From a virus, in the IMG/VR virus record IMGVR_UViG_3300007542_000232, positions 1-21,396 of that record: a stretch of 21,396 nt of DNA, one strand, 5' to 3'. Position 1 is the first letter of the stretch. Each line of letters begins with the position of its first letter. A program made the position numbers and the translations under genes. Under the pieces are notes generated by a model. It did not search any database and was not told the DNA's origin. It saw only the letters and a list, made by a program, of their open reading frames with translations. Of the stretch, positions 13,543 through 21,339 are shown in pieces.

Positions 13543-15692
13543 TGCCTACTATTGATGAATTATTCCCTGAAAAGAAACCTAAAACTATTGATGAATTATT
13601 CCCTGTCAAGCAAGAGCAGGGATTTTTAGACGCATCATTAGAAACTGGTAGAACAATCGGCCAAAGCATGGGCGCTAGCATTGCTGGTGGATATTCTGGT
13701 ATAGGCTCGCTTATGGCTGGCCAAGGGGCTGATGCTGCTGCAAATAGAGCAACAGAAGTACAAGGTAATCTATCTAACCAACCAAGCGAACGGTCACAAG
13801 CCCAATTGCAAGACATTGGAAGCTTCTTTGATACTGCTGCATCAATAGCTAAAGCTTACCCTTCAATGGCTGCTGCACTAATGAAAAAAGCATTTAGTGA
13901 AGACAATAGACCAACTTTTGAGATTGCCAAAGATTACGCCACCGGCAATATAGGAGAGCAATTAGGCAGTGCTACATTTGATGCAACAGGCAGCCCATTA
14001 GCGGCCACTACTGCACAAGTAGGCGCTGAACTAATCCCCGACTTATTAACAGGCGGCATTGCCAAATCTGGAGTTAAATCATCTTTAGATATGGCGGCTA
14101 ATAGCAAATTAAAAAAGGCAGGCCAAGCAGAGTTGGACGCAGTTAAACAAGGCTTTAGTCCATCCACTGTAACTGAGGAAGGGATACAAAAGACAGTCAA
14201 AGCGGTACAGTCTGCGACACCAGAAGAAATAGCAAAAATGATTGATGCCGACCCTAGTATTATGAATGCTATCGATGAACTAGGTATTGATGCAAGCCCT
14301 GTTTATGCTCAGGTATCACGTAACCCACAATACAGAGAAGTTGAGGGGGGATTAAGAGCCATCCCCGGTTCAGGCTTAAACACTCAAGCTAACGAATTCA
14401 TAAGCAAGGTTCGTCAAAAAGCTGATGACTTAATCAATACTTATGGCGGCACTAGAGATAAGGCTAATTTATCACAAGAGTTTGAAATGAACTCACTTGC
14501 AACCATCGATGATATGCGGGAGTCTGCTAATAAACTATATGGAAGCATTGACGATAACATAGTTAAGTCAGAGCAAGCAGTACCATCTAGGACGCTTGAT
14601 TATTTAAACCAAGAAGCCGTTAATCTTGGTGGGCCTAATGAATTGCCATCACCACTCAAAGCGCTTTACAGAAAGTTAGCTGAAAAGGATGTTGACGGTG
14701 AAATTAAAAATCCAACTATAGGCATGATTGACCTACAAAGAAAGCTTGTAGGTGAGGCTATAGGGAAGAAACAAAACAACTTTGCCAATCAGACGGATAG
14801 TACATTAAAAGCGCTGTATGGACGCCTAACTGACGATATGAACGATATTTTAGACTCTAAAGGTTTAAAAGAATTATCAGACGAGGGCAAGCAGTTAGTT
14901 AAAGATAGAAAGTTACTTGAAAGCAACATTGAATCATTGTTAGGTAAAAACTTACAGCGTGATTTAATGAAAGTCGTATCAACTAGCGTTAAGGGATTGA
15001 CTAATAACAATACAAAGTTGTTTGCTGAAACGCTGAATAAAATACCTACTGAGTACAGACAGAAAGCCGTTGTATCTGCACTGAATGATATATTCAGAGG
15101 AACAGGCCAAGGTATGGAGTCTTTCAACGCTAATAGTTATCTTAAATTCTGGAATGAATTATCGGCACAGCCAGCAGCTAAAAATATGCTAATGAAAGAA
15201 TTGCCTAACGGGTTACCTAAAGCACTTGAAGGGATGGCAAACATTGCGAGAGGTATAAACCAAGCTGATAGAAACGTTATTAGAACTGGTGTGATACAGG
15301 CATTCTTTGAGCCTAGCAGCGGATTAATATCTAAACTAGCTGGAAATGCTGGAAGATTACTTGCAACTAGTAAAGCTGGACCTGCTGGCAGCGCTTTATA
15401 TAACACAGCCTCAGACTTTTTAAAGCAAGCATCTAGCCCAGCACAAATGGCAGCACAGTTAATAGCTAAACCTGAATTTCAAAAAGTAGTCACTAAAGCT
15501 ATTAATGAGGGCATAACTAACCCAGCTAAAGCAAGTGATTCGCTAAAAGCAGCAGAAAAAGCACTAATGAAATCAGAAGCGTATAAAAAATGGGCGGCAA
15601 CATTAAGCGATAATGATAAAATAACAGCTAATACGGGTGCAATAGCATTCCTGCTTTCAGTTGGTCAAGCTCAACAAGAGGAAAAGAAATAA
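13542..15692 (+). CDS. DNA ejection protein, P22 gp16-like
   Basis: A 716-residue protein in the gp16 position (P22 gp16 has 609). gp16-type proteins are ejected with the DNA and help it across the inner membrane. The N-terminus carries two copies of TIDELFP, at residues 3-9 and 15-21. Residues 30-100 are Gly/Ala/Ser-rich helix (LETGRTIGQSMGASIAGGYS), and residues 125-180 continue amphipathic. Most of the rest is long polar helix, with a Gly/Ala patch at 580-620. The C-terminus has a short hydrophobic stretch (TGAIAFLLSVG) and a charged end. No lysozyme or transglycosylase motif is seen, so peptidoglycan cutting is not its likely job. Translation starts and stops in TAATG overlaps with both neighbours. 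Confidence 0.8.
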   Translation: MPTIDELFPEKKPKTIDELFPVKQEQGFLDASLETGRTIGQSMGASIAGGYSGIGSLMAGQGADAAANRATEVQGNLSNQPSERSQAQLQDIGSFFDTAASIAKAYPSMAAALMKKAFSEDNRPTFEIAKDYATGNIGEQLGSATFDATGSPLAATTAQVGAELIPDLLTGGIAKSGVKSSLDMAANSKLKKAGQAELDAVKQGFSPSTVTEEGIQKTVKAVQSATPEEIAKMIDADPSIMNAIDELGIDASPVYAQVSRNPQYREVEGGLRAIPGSGLNTQANEFISKVRQKADDLINTYGGTRDKANLSQEFEMNSLATIDDMRESANKLYGSIDDNIVKSEQAVPSRTLDYLNQEAVNLGGPNELPSPLKALYRKLAEKDVDGEIKNPTIGMIDLQRKLVGEAIGKKQNNFANQTDSTLKALYGRLTDDMNDILDSKGLKELSDEGKQLVKDRKLLESNIESLLGKNLQRDLMKVVSTSVKGLTNNNTKLFAETLNKIPTEYRQKAVVSALNDIFRGTGQGMESFNANSYLKFWNELSAQPAAKNMLMKELPNGLPKALEGMANIARGINQADRNVIRTGVIQAFFEPSSGLISKLAGNAGRLLATSKAGPAGSALYNTASDFLKQASSPAQMAAQLIAKPEFQKVVTKAINEGITNPAKASDSLKAAEKALMKSEAYKKWAATLSDNDKITANTGAIAFLLSVGQAQQEEKK
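13548..13605 (+). repeat. Two identical 22-bp direct repeats encoding TIDELFP
   Basis: Bases 13548-13569 and 13584-13605 are identical over 22 bp, starting ACTATTGATG and ending TTCCCTG, 36 bases apart and in frame. They encode ACT-started TIDELFP twice near the start of the gp16-like gene. Exact identity at wobble positions points to a recent duplication. Confidence 0.9.
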
Positions 15693-16894
15693 TGGGCGCT
15701 ACAATAATTAACAATGACGCTACGGCACTACAATCAGATGTATTAGCGCCTAGCCCTTATATCTACGTACCTGATCCAACAAAGGCCAAACCACTTGCAG
15801 AAGCACAGTTATACTTCGGTATTGCCGGACGTGACCCAGAAGTTGTAGAAAACCAGAAGAAGGTTTATATACTCAATGAAGACGGTTCAGCGGTGGCGAT
15901 TGACCAACCTGTGCGCACTGGCGCTGGTGGCGTACCTATGTATAACAATACACCTGCTGCTCTTGCGGTGGATGGTACGTTTAGTTATAAAGTACTCGAC
16001 AAGAACGGGGCGCAAGTTTATTACGCGCCTAAAGTCACTACGCCTAACCTTTTGGGATATTCTGGCGTTGTACTCGAAGAAGCTAAAACGTATGTGGGCA
16101 TCTCAACGCTGACATTTGATGTTATCGAGGCGTCAACTGCTGCATTTTATGTAGCTACTAGCTCTGGTGTATCGACTTTCAACGGTAGATTTATGCAGCG
16201 TGATGTTGACTATGCTGTTGTATCATCCTCACAAATTATCTTACTTACTAGCTATGCAAGCGGCACTGTAATCTTAGGCCGTCAAATGGACCCAAGCGGT
16301 GAAGTCGTGCCAGTAGCAGGAAGCGTATCAAGCGTCATAGCCATATCAACGATTAACTCAGCTAAGGCTGTTGATTTAAAAATAGGCGATACAGTGACCA
16401 TTAACGGTGGCACAGTGCTAGGTGATGGATTGGGTGGTGATAAATACATTTGTGTTGCTGCTGCAACGGGCACTGCTGATGATGAAAACTTTATTGATTT
16501 AAACAACGGCAATCAGCTACAGTTAGTACAGTCTAACAAAGTGATGCGGAAGTATGCACAAAAGCAATTCACAGCGTCAATTGCATCTAATTCCATCACT
16601 ATTGATTTTAAAAATGGTACTGAGTTTTTAGTTACTCTTAATGATAACGTGACAGGGTTCGCATTCTTAAATATCAACCAATTAGCATCTACTACGTCTG
16701 ACTTCACTTTAAAAGTGAAGCAAAGTGCTGGCACGTTATACGATATTACCTGGCCTGCAACGTTTAAATGGGCTGGCGGTGTTGCGCCTACTGTTACTCA
16801 GACAATAAACCGTGAAGATGTATTTGGTTTTAAAACGTACAATGGCGGGGCTACGTGGTATGCGGCTGTAATGGGGCAAGACTATGCTGTCTAA
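15692..16894 (+). CDS. Tail fibre/adaptor with P22 tailspike head-binding domain
   Basis: Residues about 20-112 match the P22 tailspike head-binding domain: SPYIYVPDPTKAKPLAEAQL (21-40), then YFG, then KVYILNEDGSAVAIDQP and YKVLDKNGAQVYY. P22 has the corresponding IYIGQID..IPVYIENEDGSHVQITQPL and IYDANGSQVDY. This domain fixes spikes to the portal-gp4-gp10 neck. Residues 125-210 are a beta domain; residues 215-280 (SVIAISTINSAKAVDLKIGD) resemble the neck that normally precedes a tailspike beta-helix. No beta-helix follows. Instead residues 280-398 form a fibre-tip-like domain with ITWPATFKWAGGVAPTVTQT and a closing GGATWYAAVMG. With 400 residues it is shorter than P22 tailspike (666), so it is probably the structural anchor to which later proteins attach. 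It overlaps the next gene by 11 bases. Confidence 0.83.
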   Translation: MGATIINNDATALQSDVLAPSPYIYVPDPTKAKPLAEAQLYFGIAGRDPEVVENQKKVYILNEDGSAVAIDQPVRTGAGGVPMYNNTPAALAVDGTFSYKVLDKNGAQVYYAPKVTTPNLLGYSGVVLEEAKTYVGISTLTFDVIEASTAAFYVATSSGVSTFNGRFMQRDVDYAVVSSSQIILLTSYASGTVILGRQMDPSGEVVPVAGSVSSVIAISTINSAKAVDLKIGDTVTINGGTVLGDGLGGDKYICVAAATGTADDENFIDLNNGNQLQLVQSNKVMRKYAQKQFTASIASNSITIDFKNGTEFLVTLNDNVTGFAFLNINQLASTTSDFTLKVKQSAGTLYDITWPATFKWAGGVAPTVTQTINREDVFGFKTYNGGATWYAAVMGQDYAV

Positions 16895-17225
16895 GGTAGC
16901 ATTCTTTAAAAGTGCATCAGGGGCTATCCCTACGCCTCCAAGCTTTAGTGTTTCCGTCTCACCTTCTGATTACGATACAGTGACTAGGAAAGGCTCGACC
17001 AGCACGCCATTTTTTACAGCGAGCGTATCTGGTGGCACTGCGCCATTTACATACTCGTGGACAGCTACAGAAGGCAGCCCTAATACTCCTACAGCATCAA
17101 CAACTAGGCTTACATTATCTGGCTATGATGAACAAGTTGTATCCACATTAACATGCACAGTAACAGATGCAACACTAGCAGAAGTGTCAGATAATGCGTC
17201 AATTGAAATCACATTTGGGAGTTAG
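16884..17225 (+). CDS. Small Ig/PKD-like domain protein, 113 aa
   Basis: A 113-residue protein that is mostly one bacterial Ig or PKD-like beta sandwich. Residues 20-110 show the alternating strands, with SGGTAPFTYSWTATEGSP (49-66), a Trp in the core, and TLTCTVTDATLAEVSDNASI (88-107) as the closing strands. The N-terminus (MLSKVAFFKSASGAIPTPPS) is a short linker or anchor, not a signal peptide of normal shape. Ig-like domains on phage tails usually bind weakly to surface carbohydrate. The ATG overlaps the end of the adaptor gene by 11 bases and has GGGG about 8 bases upstream, so it seems to be initiated separately. It could also be joined to the adaptor by a +1 shift, but no slippery site is visible. 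Confidence 0.7.
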   Translation: MLSKVAFFKSASGAIPTPPSFSVSVSPSDYDTVTRKGSTSTPFFTASVSGGTAPFTYSWTATEGSPNTPTASTTRLTLSGYDEQVVSTLTCTVTDATLAEVSDNASIEITFGS

Positions 17226-17227
17226 AA

Positions 17228-18499
17228 ATGGTTAGGTATAACGGCTCAGCAATAAACAAGTTTATAACTAAAAGCACTGGAACGGCTGGCGCTGGAACAT
17301 TAATTACAATCAAGGTTACTGGTGTTGGCTCACTTGCTACTTTATATAATAACGTTGGCGCGCCGCTATCTAACCCTGTGGCAGCGGACTCTAATGGCAA
17401 CTTCTTTTTTTATGTTGATCCGGGCCATTACGATTTAGTTTTTAACGCTGGAATGCCTAGTGAAGTCACTATTTTTGATGAGCCAATCGTTGACGTGCCA
17501 GAAGATGATGGCACTTTAGTTAAAAACGTTGTAATACTCACAAGCGGCCAAAACATTGTTACATTTAGTAGTATCGTTGCAAGTGGCGCGGCTGTTTACT
17601 TAAACGGTACTGGCGCTGATGATGGAAGATTGCACGAAGATGCTGACTATATTTTACGCCCTGATATTGATGCTTATACGATTGAGCTAACAGCTACTTA
17701 TGCAGCGGGAAGTACAATCACAGCGTATAACTACTCAAGCGCTGGTGGCATTTCTTATAATCTATCTAATGCAGATTTGAAGATTGATGTTATTGCTCAC
17801 AGAGGATTTAAAAACAGTTTCCCACAAAATACCATGCTGGCATTCACTAGCGCTATTAGGAGAGGCGCAACAGCTCTTGAGTGCGATGTACAGATTACAT
17901 CGGATGGTGTCCCTGTGGTTTTCCACGATGATACTGTGGATGCTTTAACTAATGGCACTGGAACAATAGCAAGTTTAACATTGGCTCAAGTTCAATCTTT
18001 AACAATAGATGAAGTCGCTGGGACTGCATTCAGTGACACTAAAATACCTACATTTGCTGAACTGTTAAGATATTGCAAAGGTGCTGGACTTCGGATATTC
18101 CCAGAGATTAAAAAGTATCGATCACAGACTGACATTAGCTTAATGATTGACGATGTTATTAATGCAAGCATGGAAGGTCAATCTTACTTTTCATCATTCG
18201 CTTATTCTGATGTATCATACTTTAGAACGCTAAACAGTCAGATAGTTTGTGGATTGCTTGGCAGTTCAACTAACCCGATAGTGTACGAGGCGAACATTAA
18301 TGACTTATCAGCTTTGGGTAATTCGATTATAATATGGAATTATCCAGCATTGCTTGTTCAGCCAAACATTGTGCTTTATGCAAGATCTAAAGGCGTTGAT
18401 GTGGCAGCATGGACAGTTAACGACAATACAGATGCTAAAAAAGTAATGAGAGTGGGCGTGACTAAAATAATTACAGACGTAGCGTTGGAGGTTTTATGA
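17228..18499 (+). CDS. Tail protein with glycerophosphodiester phosphodiesterase (GDPD) domain
   Basis: A 423-residue protein with an anchor part and an enzyme part. Residues 1-90 (ATLYNNVGAPLSNPVAADSN, then FFFYVDPGHYDLVF) are a module common on phage fibres; residues 95-180 are a second beta domain. Residues 187-423 are a GDPD TIM barrel: IAHRGFKNSFPQNTMLAF (189-206), GATALECDVQITSDGVPVVF (213-232), HDD (233-235), EIKKY (293-297) and AAWTVNDNTD near the end. The expected residues H191, R192, E218, D220 and H233 are present, so the site looks active with a divalent metal. It likely cuts glycerol-phosphate linkages in a capsule, O-antigen or teichoic-acid-like polymer on the host surface. The role as a depolymerase is inferred from its place in the fibre block. 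The stop overlaps the next start as ATGA. Confidence 0.88.
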   Translation: MVRYNGSAINKFITKSTGTAGAGTLITIKVTGVGSLATLYNNVGAPLSNPVAADSNGNFFFYVDPGHYDLVFNAGMPSEVTIFDEPIVDVPEDDGTLVKNVVILTSGQNIVTFSSIVASGAAVYLNGTGADDGRLHEDADYILRPDIDAYTIELTATYAAGSTITAYNYSSAGGISYNLSNADLKIDVIAHRGFKNSFPQNTMLAFTSAIRRGATALECDVQITSDGVPVVFHDDTVDALTNGTGTIASLTLAQVQSLTIDEVAGTAFSDTKIPTFAELLRYCKGAGLRIFPEIKKYRSQTDISLMIDDVINASMEGQSYFSSFAYSDVSYFRTLNSQIVCGLLGSSTNPIVYEANINDLSALGNSIIIWNYPALLVQPNIVLYARSKGVDVAAWTVNDNTDAKKVMRVGVTKIITDVALEVL

Positions 18500-19290
18500 G
18501 TACTGAGGTTGCAATTACGCGCTACTGGGCAGACTGGGAGCAGGTTTTATCGGGTGACGGTGTCGTTACTATTGATGCAAGCGGTTTACGCTCTACATGC
18601 TCTAGCGGGGCGACAACAGGTCGTGGGTACATGCGTAAATATCTACCAGCTAGGCCGGGAGAAAAGGTTACATTCTCATTTTTAGCTAGACGCATATCGG
18701 GGGAACCTCAAGCATCTATTGATTACCCTGTTGCTGGCACATCTCAGGGCGTTGTTGATATTGACTCTGATGAATTTCAAGAGTACGAATTGTCATACAT
18801 TATCCCCTACACAACAAACGAGTCATCAGATTACATGCAATGTACTGTGGGTACATTTACCACCCCTGCTGGCGCGTGTGAGATAGTCAACCCGCGCATT
18901 AAAGTAGATAACGCATCTCAGGGATTCCTTCGCGCTTGGTGTGTTGGCTTGATTGCGCTTACTCGCACGGCTGGGGTAACTACCGCGACGCTTAACACCG
19001 GATTTATTAATTGCGGAATATTGGGCGTAGCTTACAGTTCAGGCACTAAAAAACTAACAGTAACAACACTAAAAACAGTTAATTTATCTCTTAGAATGAA
19101 ACCTATTTTAAGCGCTGAATTTACAAATGACCTATTGCCTGAGATTGTTGCTAAGGCGGGTAGGTATGACCCTGTTGCTGGTGATTTTGAAGTTCAGTTT
19201 AGCGATGGCACTGCTACGTTTGTTGACATTAACGCATTGATGGCAGATGGTGAAATATCTTATCTTTCAGTTTGGGCTATGGGGCTTTAA
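18496..19290 (+). CDS. Tail fibre protein with carbohydrate-binding jelly-roll-like domain
   Basis: The 264-residue product reads as two beta domains. Residues 1-140 look like a carbohydrate-binding jelly-roll: LPARPGEKVTFSFLARRISG (50-69), a DEFQEYELSYIIPY strand (91-104), and ACEIVNPRIKVDNAS closing it. Similar strand order occurs near the C-terminus of the beta-helix spike downstream. Residues 143-264 are a separate beta domain (FLRAWCVGLIALTRTAGVTT, then KKLTVTTLKTVNLSLRMKPI) and end with a hydrophobic tail (SYLSVWAMGL). No catalytic motif is seen. GGAGG lies about 5-9 bases before the ATG, which overlaps the GDPD stop. A non-enzymatic binding partner of the GDPD protein is the natural reading. 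Confidence 0.65.
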   Translation: MSTEVAITRYWADWEQVLSGDGVVTIDASGLRSTCSSGATTGRGYMRKYLPARPGEKVTFSFLARRISGEPQASIDYPVAGTSQGVVDIDSDEFQEYELSYIIPYTTNESSDYMQCTVGTFTTPAGACEIVNPRIKVDNASQGFLRAWCVGLIALTRTAGVTTATLNTGFINCGILGVAYSSGTKKLTVTTLKTVNLSLRMKPILSAEFTNDLLPEIVAKAGRYDPVAGDFEVQFSDGTATFVDINALMADGEISYLSVWAMGL

Positions 19291-19293
19291 ATA

Positions 19294-21249
19294 ATGAATA
19301 TAATACAAACATTTGCTGAATTTGCAGCATTAAAGGCCAAATCGGGCGCAAGGTTTACTTGTGCTGAAAGAGCTAATGCGGTTTATGTGGCTCAGGCTGA
19401 TGGATATGTTGCGCAAGCTGGCGATGCGGTTGATTCAACTGGTAGGGGTTTGGCTTTACAAATTGAGGGGGATATAAATGTTAGGCATTGTGGCGCAAAA
19501 GGGGATGGCATAACAGATGACACATCGGCAATCAACCTAGCATTCGATTTAGCTTTTAGACAACGGGAGTTTGGAGAGTCATCAGTTGGGTGGGATATTA
19601 GAAGTTGGTATGGTCTTTATTTTCCATCTGGTAAATATATATACAACGGAACTAACATCCAAACAAGACGTATAAACGGCGCTCTGTACGGTGATGGAAA
19701 AGGGCTAACATCAATAGTGCTAGGTGCTACTTCCTATTTAATGAATTTATCTCAAAGCCCATCAACACTAAGTGTTAGTGGCATCTCATTTTATAATGGA
19801 TTAGGGGCTTATTATGACCAAGGCGGCAATACTGTCTCTGGCGGAATATCTTTTGAAGGCTGCTCGTTTTTTGACTACACGCAAGCGGCTATAGGCTTCA
19901 AAAATAAATCTGTAGATAGGCCAAACCTAAACGTTAAATCTTGTGATTTTGCAGGTAGCCCAACTACTAACTCAATAGGAATTATAATACCTGGTGGCGG
20001 CGGGCATAATGTAGAGGATTGCTGGTTTAATCAAGGTAGGATTGATATAGAGTTTGGCTCATATTTTAACGGCTCAGAGGCAAGTGTTAGAAATTGCAGA
20101 TTTGGTAGAACTCCCGCACAATCAGGGCTACGTACTAGGATTTGGATTAAAACAGACACAACTAACTCGGCTGCTAACAGTGTTGTGTTATCTCAAAACC
20201 ATTTCGGCAATGAAAATGTGACGTCTAATGATGAGTTTATATTAATTTGCGCTGGTGATGGCAATACTGATATGACTCTTGAATTACCGTCGAGAGTTGA
20301 AACTTCACAATATGCGTCTGGATTTACAGTAAAGGACTCAACTATTGAGGGTAACGATACATACTCACCACCTTTAATTGATACCTACTCTATTAACATG
20401 AATAACGCGGTTGTTAAGGATATATATACAAAAGGAACTATTCCAGATTCTTTAATTGTAGACCATACGACAAGCAATAAATCTACACTATATAAAACTA
20501 CTTCCATTAAAAGCAAAGGTGTAAACTCTACTGATATTATCCAAGCAAAATCAGGTATCCCTGTTATAACTGAAAATAATGAAGGTATATTGCAAAATAC
20601 AGAAACATTAATCCATTCAGGCGGATATGACTCTGGCTTTCACGAAATGCTTTCTAGTAGGCACACATTTACGAATTCTGCGCTAGGGGGTTCAACCACT
20701 AAAGTGCAGATAATCGACAGCTTAGGTGGCACTTCTGCTGCGACTTTCACTATCCCAGATACGGCGTCTAATGCTAGGTTAACTATTCCATCTGCAAATA
20801 TAGTTAGGGCTGGAGAAGTCGTTTGGGTGGAGTTTGATGGTAAAAAATCGTCTACAAACCCAGCAACATACTTCACTTTACAGTACCAAGTTTCAGGTGT
20901 TAATGTGCAGCAGAGAAGGGTTATTGAGTTGACGGATGATTGGGTTAGATATAGATTCCCATTCATACAGGAGGCAACAGGGGTCGATATAGCGCTTGCT
21001 TTCTACGCTTACTCTACTGTAACGACTGGCGTTGATGATAAGATAGATATAGGCATCCCCGCCGTTTATAGGGCAAGAAGCCCAGTGCCTTATTATGGTC
21101 ATGTTAAGACTATTAGCAGTGATTGGGATAAAACACATATAGTGCTTGGCGCTTATCACTTATGGGTTGACACCACTGGTGATTTAAGAATTAAATCATC
21201 TGCCCCAACATCAGCCGTTGATGGCGTGGTTGTTGGCACACAAACTTAG
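19294..21249 (+). CDS. Tailspike, pectate-lyase-like beta-helix (candidate depolymerase)
   Basis: A 651-residue spike. Residues 1-58 are a neck (TFAEFAALKAKSGARFTCAE). Residues 61-81 hold NVRHCGAKGDGITDDTSAIN, the standard start of a right-handed beta-helix of the Pectate_lyase_3 type. The helix runs to about residue 400, with repeated strands rich in Gly, Asn and Ser (GGISFEGCSFF, NVKSCDFAGS, HNVEDCWFNQGRIDIEF, SVRNCRFGRT). Residues 455-600 look like a carbohydrate-binding jelly-roll. The end (HIVLGAYHLWVDTTGDLRIK, then PTSAVDGVVVG) is a C-terminal motif seen on many phage spikes. There is no P22-type head-binding domain, so it must attach through another protein, probably the adaptor at 15692. 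Catalytic acids cannot be assigned by eye, so lyase or hydrolase activity is inferred from the fold. Confidence 0.85.
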   Translation: MNIIQTFAEFAALKAKSGARFTCAERANAVYVAQADGYVAQAGDAVDSTGRGLALQIEGDINVRHCGAKGDGITDDTSAINLAFDLAFRQREFGESSVGWDIRSWYGLYFPSGKYIYNGTNIQTRRINGALYGDGKGLTSIVLGATSYLMNLSQSPSTLSVSGISFYNGLGAYYDQGGNTVSGGISFEGCSFFDYTQAAIGFKNKSVDRPNLNVKSCDFAGSPTTNSIGIIIPGGGGHNVEDCWFNQGRIDIEFGSYFNGSEASVRNCRFGRTPAQSGLRTRIWIKTDTTNSAANSVVLSQNHFGNENVTSNDEFILICAGDGNTDMTLELPSRVETSQYASGFTVKDSTIEGNDTYSPPLIDTYSINMNNAVVKDIYTKGTIPDSLIVDHTTSNKSTLYKTTSIKSKGVNSTDIIQAKSGIPVITENNEGILQNTETLIHSGGYDSGFHEMLSSRHTFTNSALGGSTTKVQIIDSLGGTSAATFTIPDTASNARLTIPSANIVRAGEVVWVEFDGKKSSTNPATYFTLQYQVSGVNVQQRRVIELTDDWVRYRFPFIQEATGVDIALAFYAYSTVTTGVDDKIDIGIPAVYRARSPVPYYGHVKTISSDWDKTHIVLGAYHLWVDTTGDLRIKSSAPTSAVDGVVVGTQT

Positions 21250-21276
21250 AAAATACCTGAACCAAGGAGTAAAAAA

Positions 21277-21339
21277 ATGGCAGTACCTAAAAAATCACCA
21301 CGCGGCAAAACTACACCACCACCAGTTAAGAAAAAATGA
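21277..21339 (+). CDS. Tiny basic peptide, 20 aa
   Basis: A 20-residue peptide with five Lys in the last seven and first six positions and a run of three Pro: MAVPKKSPRGKTTPPPVKKK. AAGGAG (21264-21269) lies 7 bases before the ATG, the best Shine-Dalgarno in the window, and the stop overlaps the next ATG as ATGA. The start MAVPKK is shared with ribosomal protein bL32, but the rest is unlike it and far too short. Its function is unknown. It may be a translated leader for the membrane gene that follows. Confidence 0.5.
   Translation: MAVPKKSPRGKTTPPPVKKK

Noticed and set aside
14789-15127. Minus-strand frame of 112 codons opposite the gp16-like gene
   Set aside because: Fully contained in a real gene, no recognisable motif, composition of a shadow frame.
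13542-15692. Peptidoglycan-cutting activity in the gp16-like protein
   Set aside because: No transglycosylase or lysozyme motif was found; the protein is mostly polar helix.
20640-20966. Minus-strand frame of 108 codons opposite the tailspike
   Set aside because: Opposes the conserved jelly-roll part of the spike, with no start signal or neighbouring minus-strand genes.
21277-21339. Ribosomal protein bL32 fragment
   Set aside because: Only the first six residues agree with bL32, the remainder differs, there is no zinc-binding cysteine set, and the frame is complete at 20 residues.
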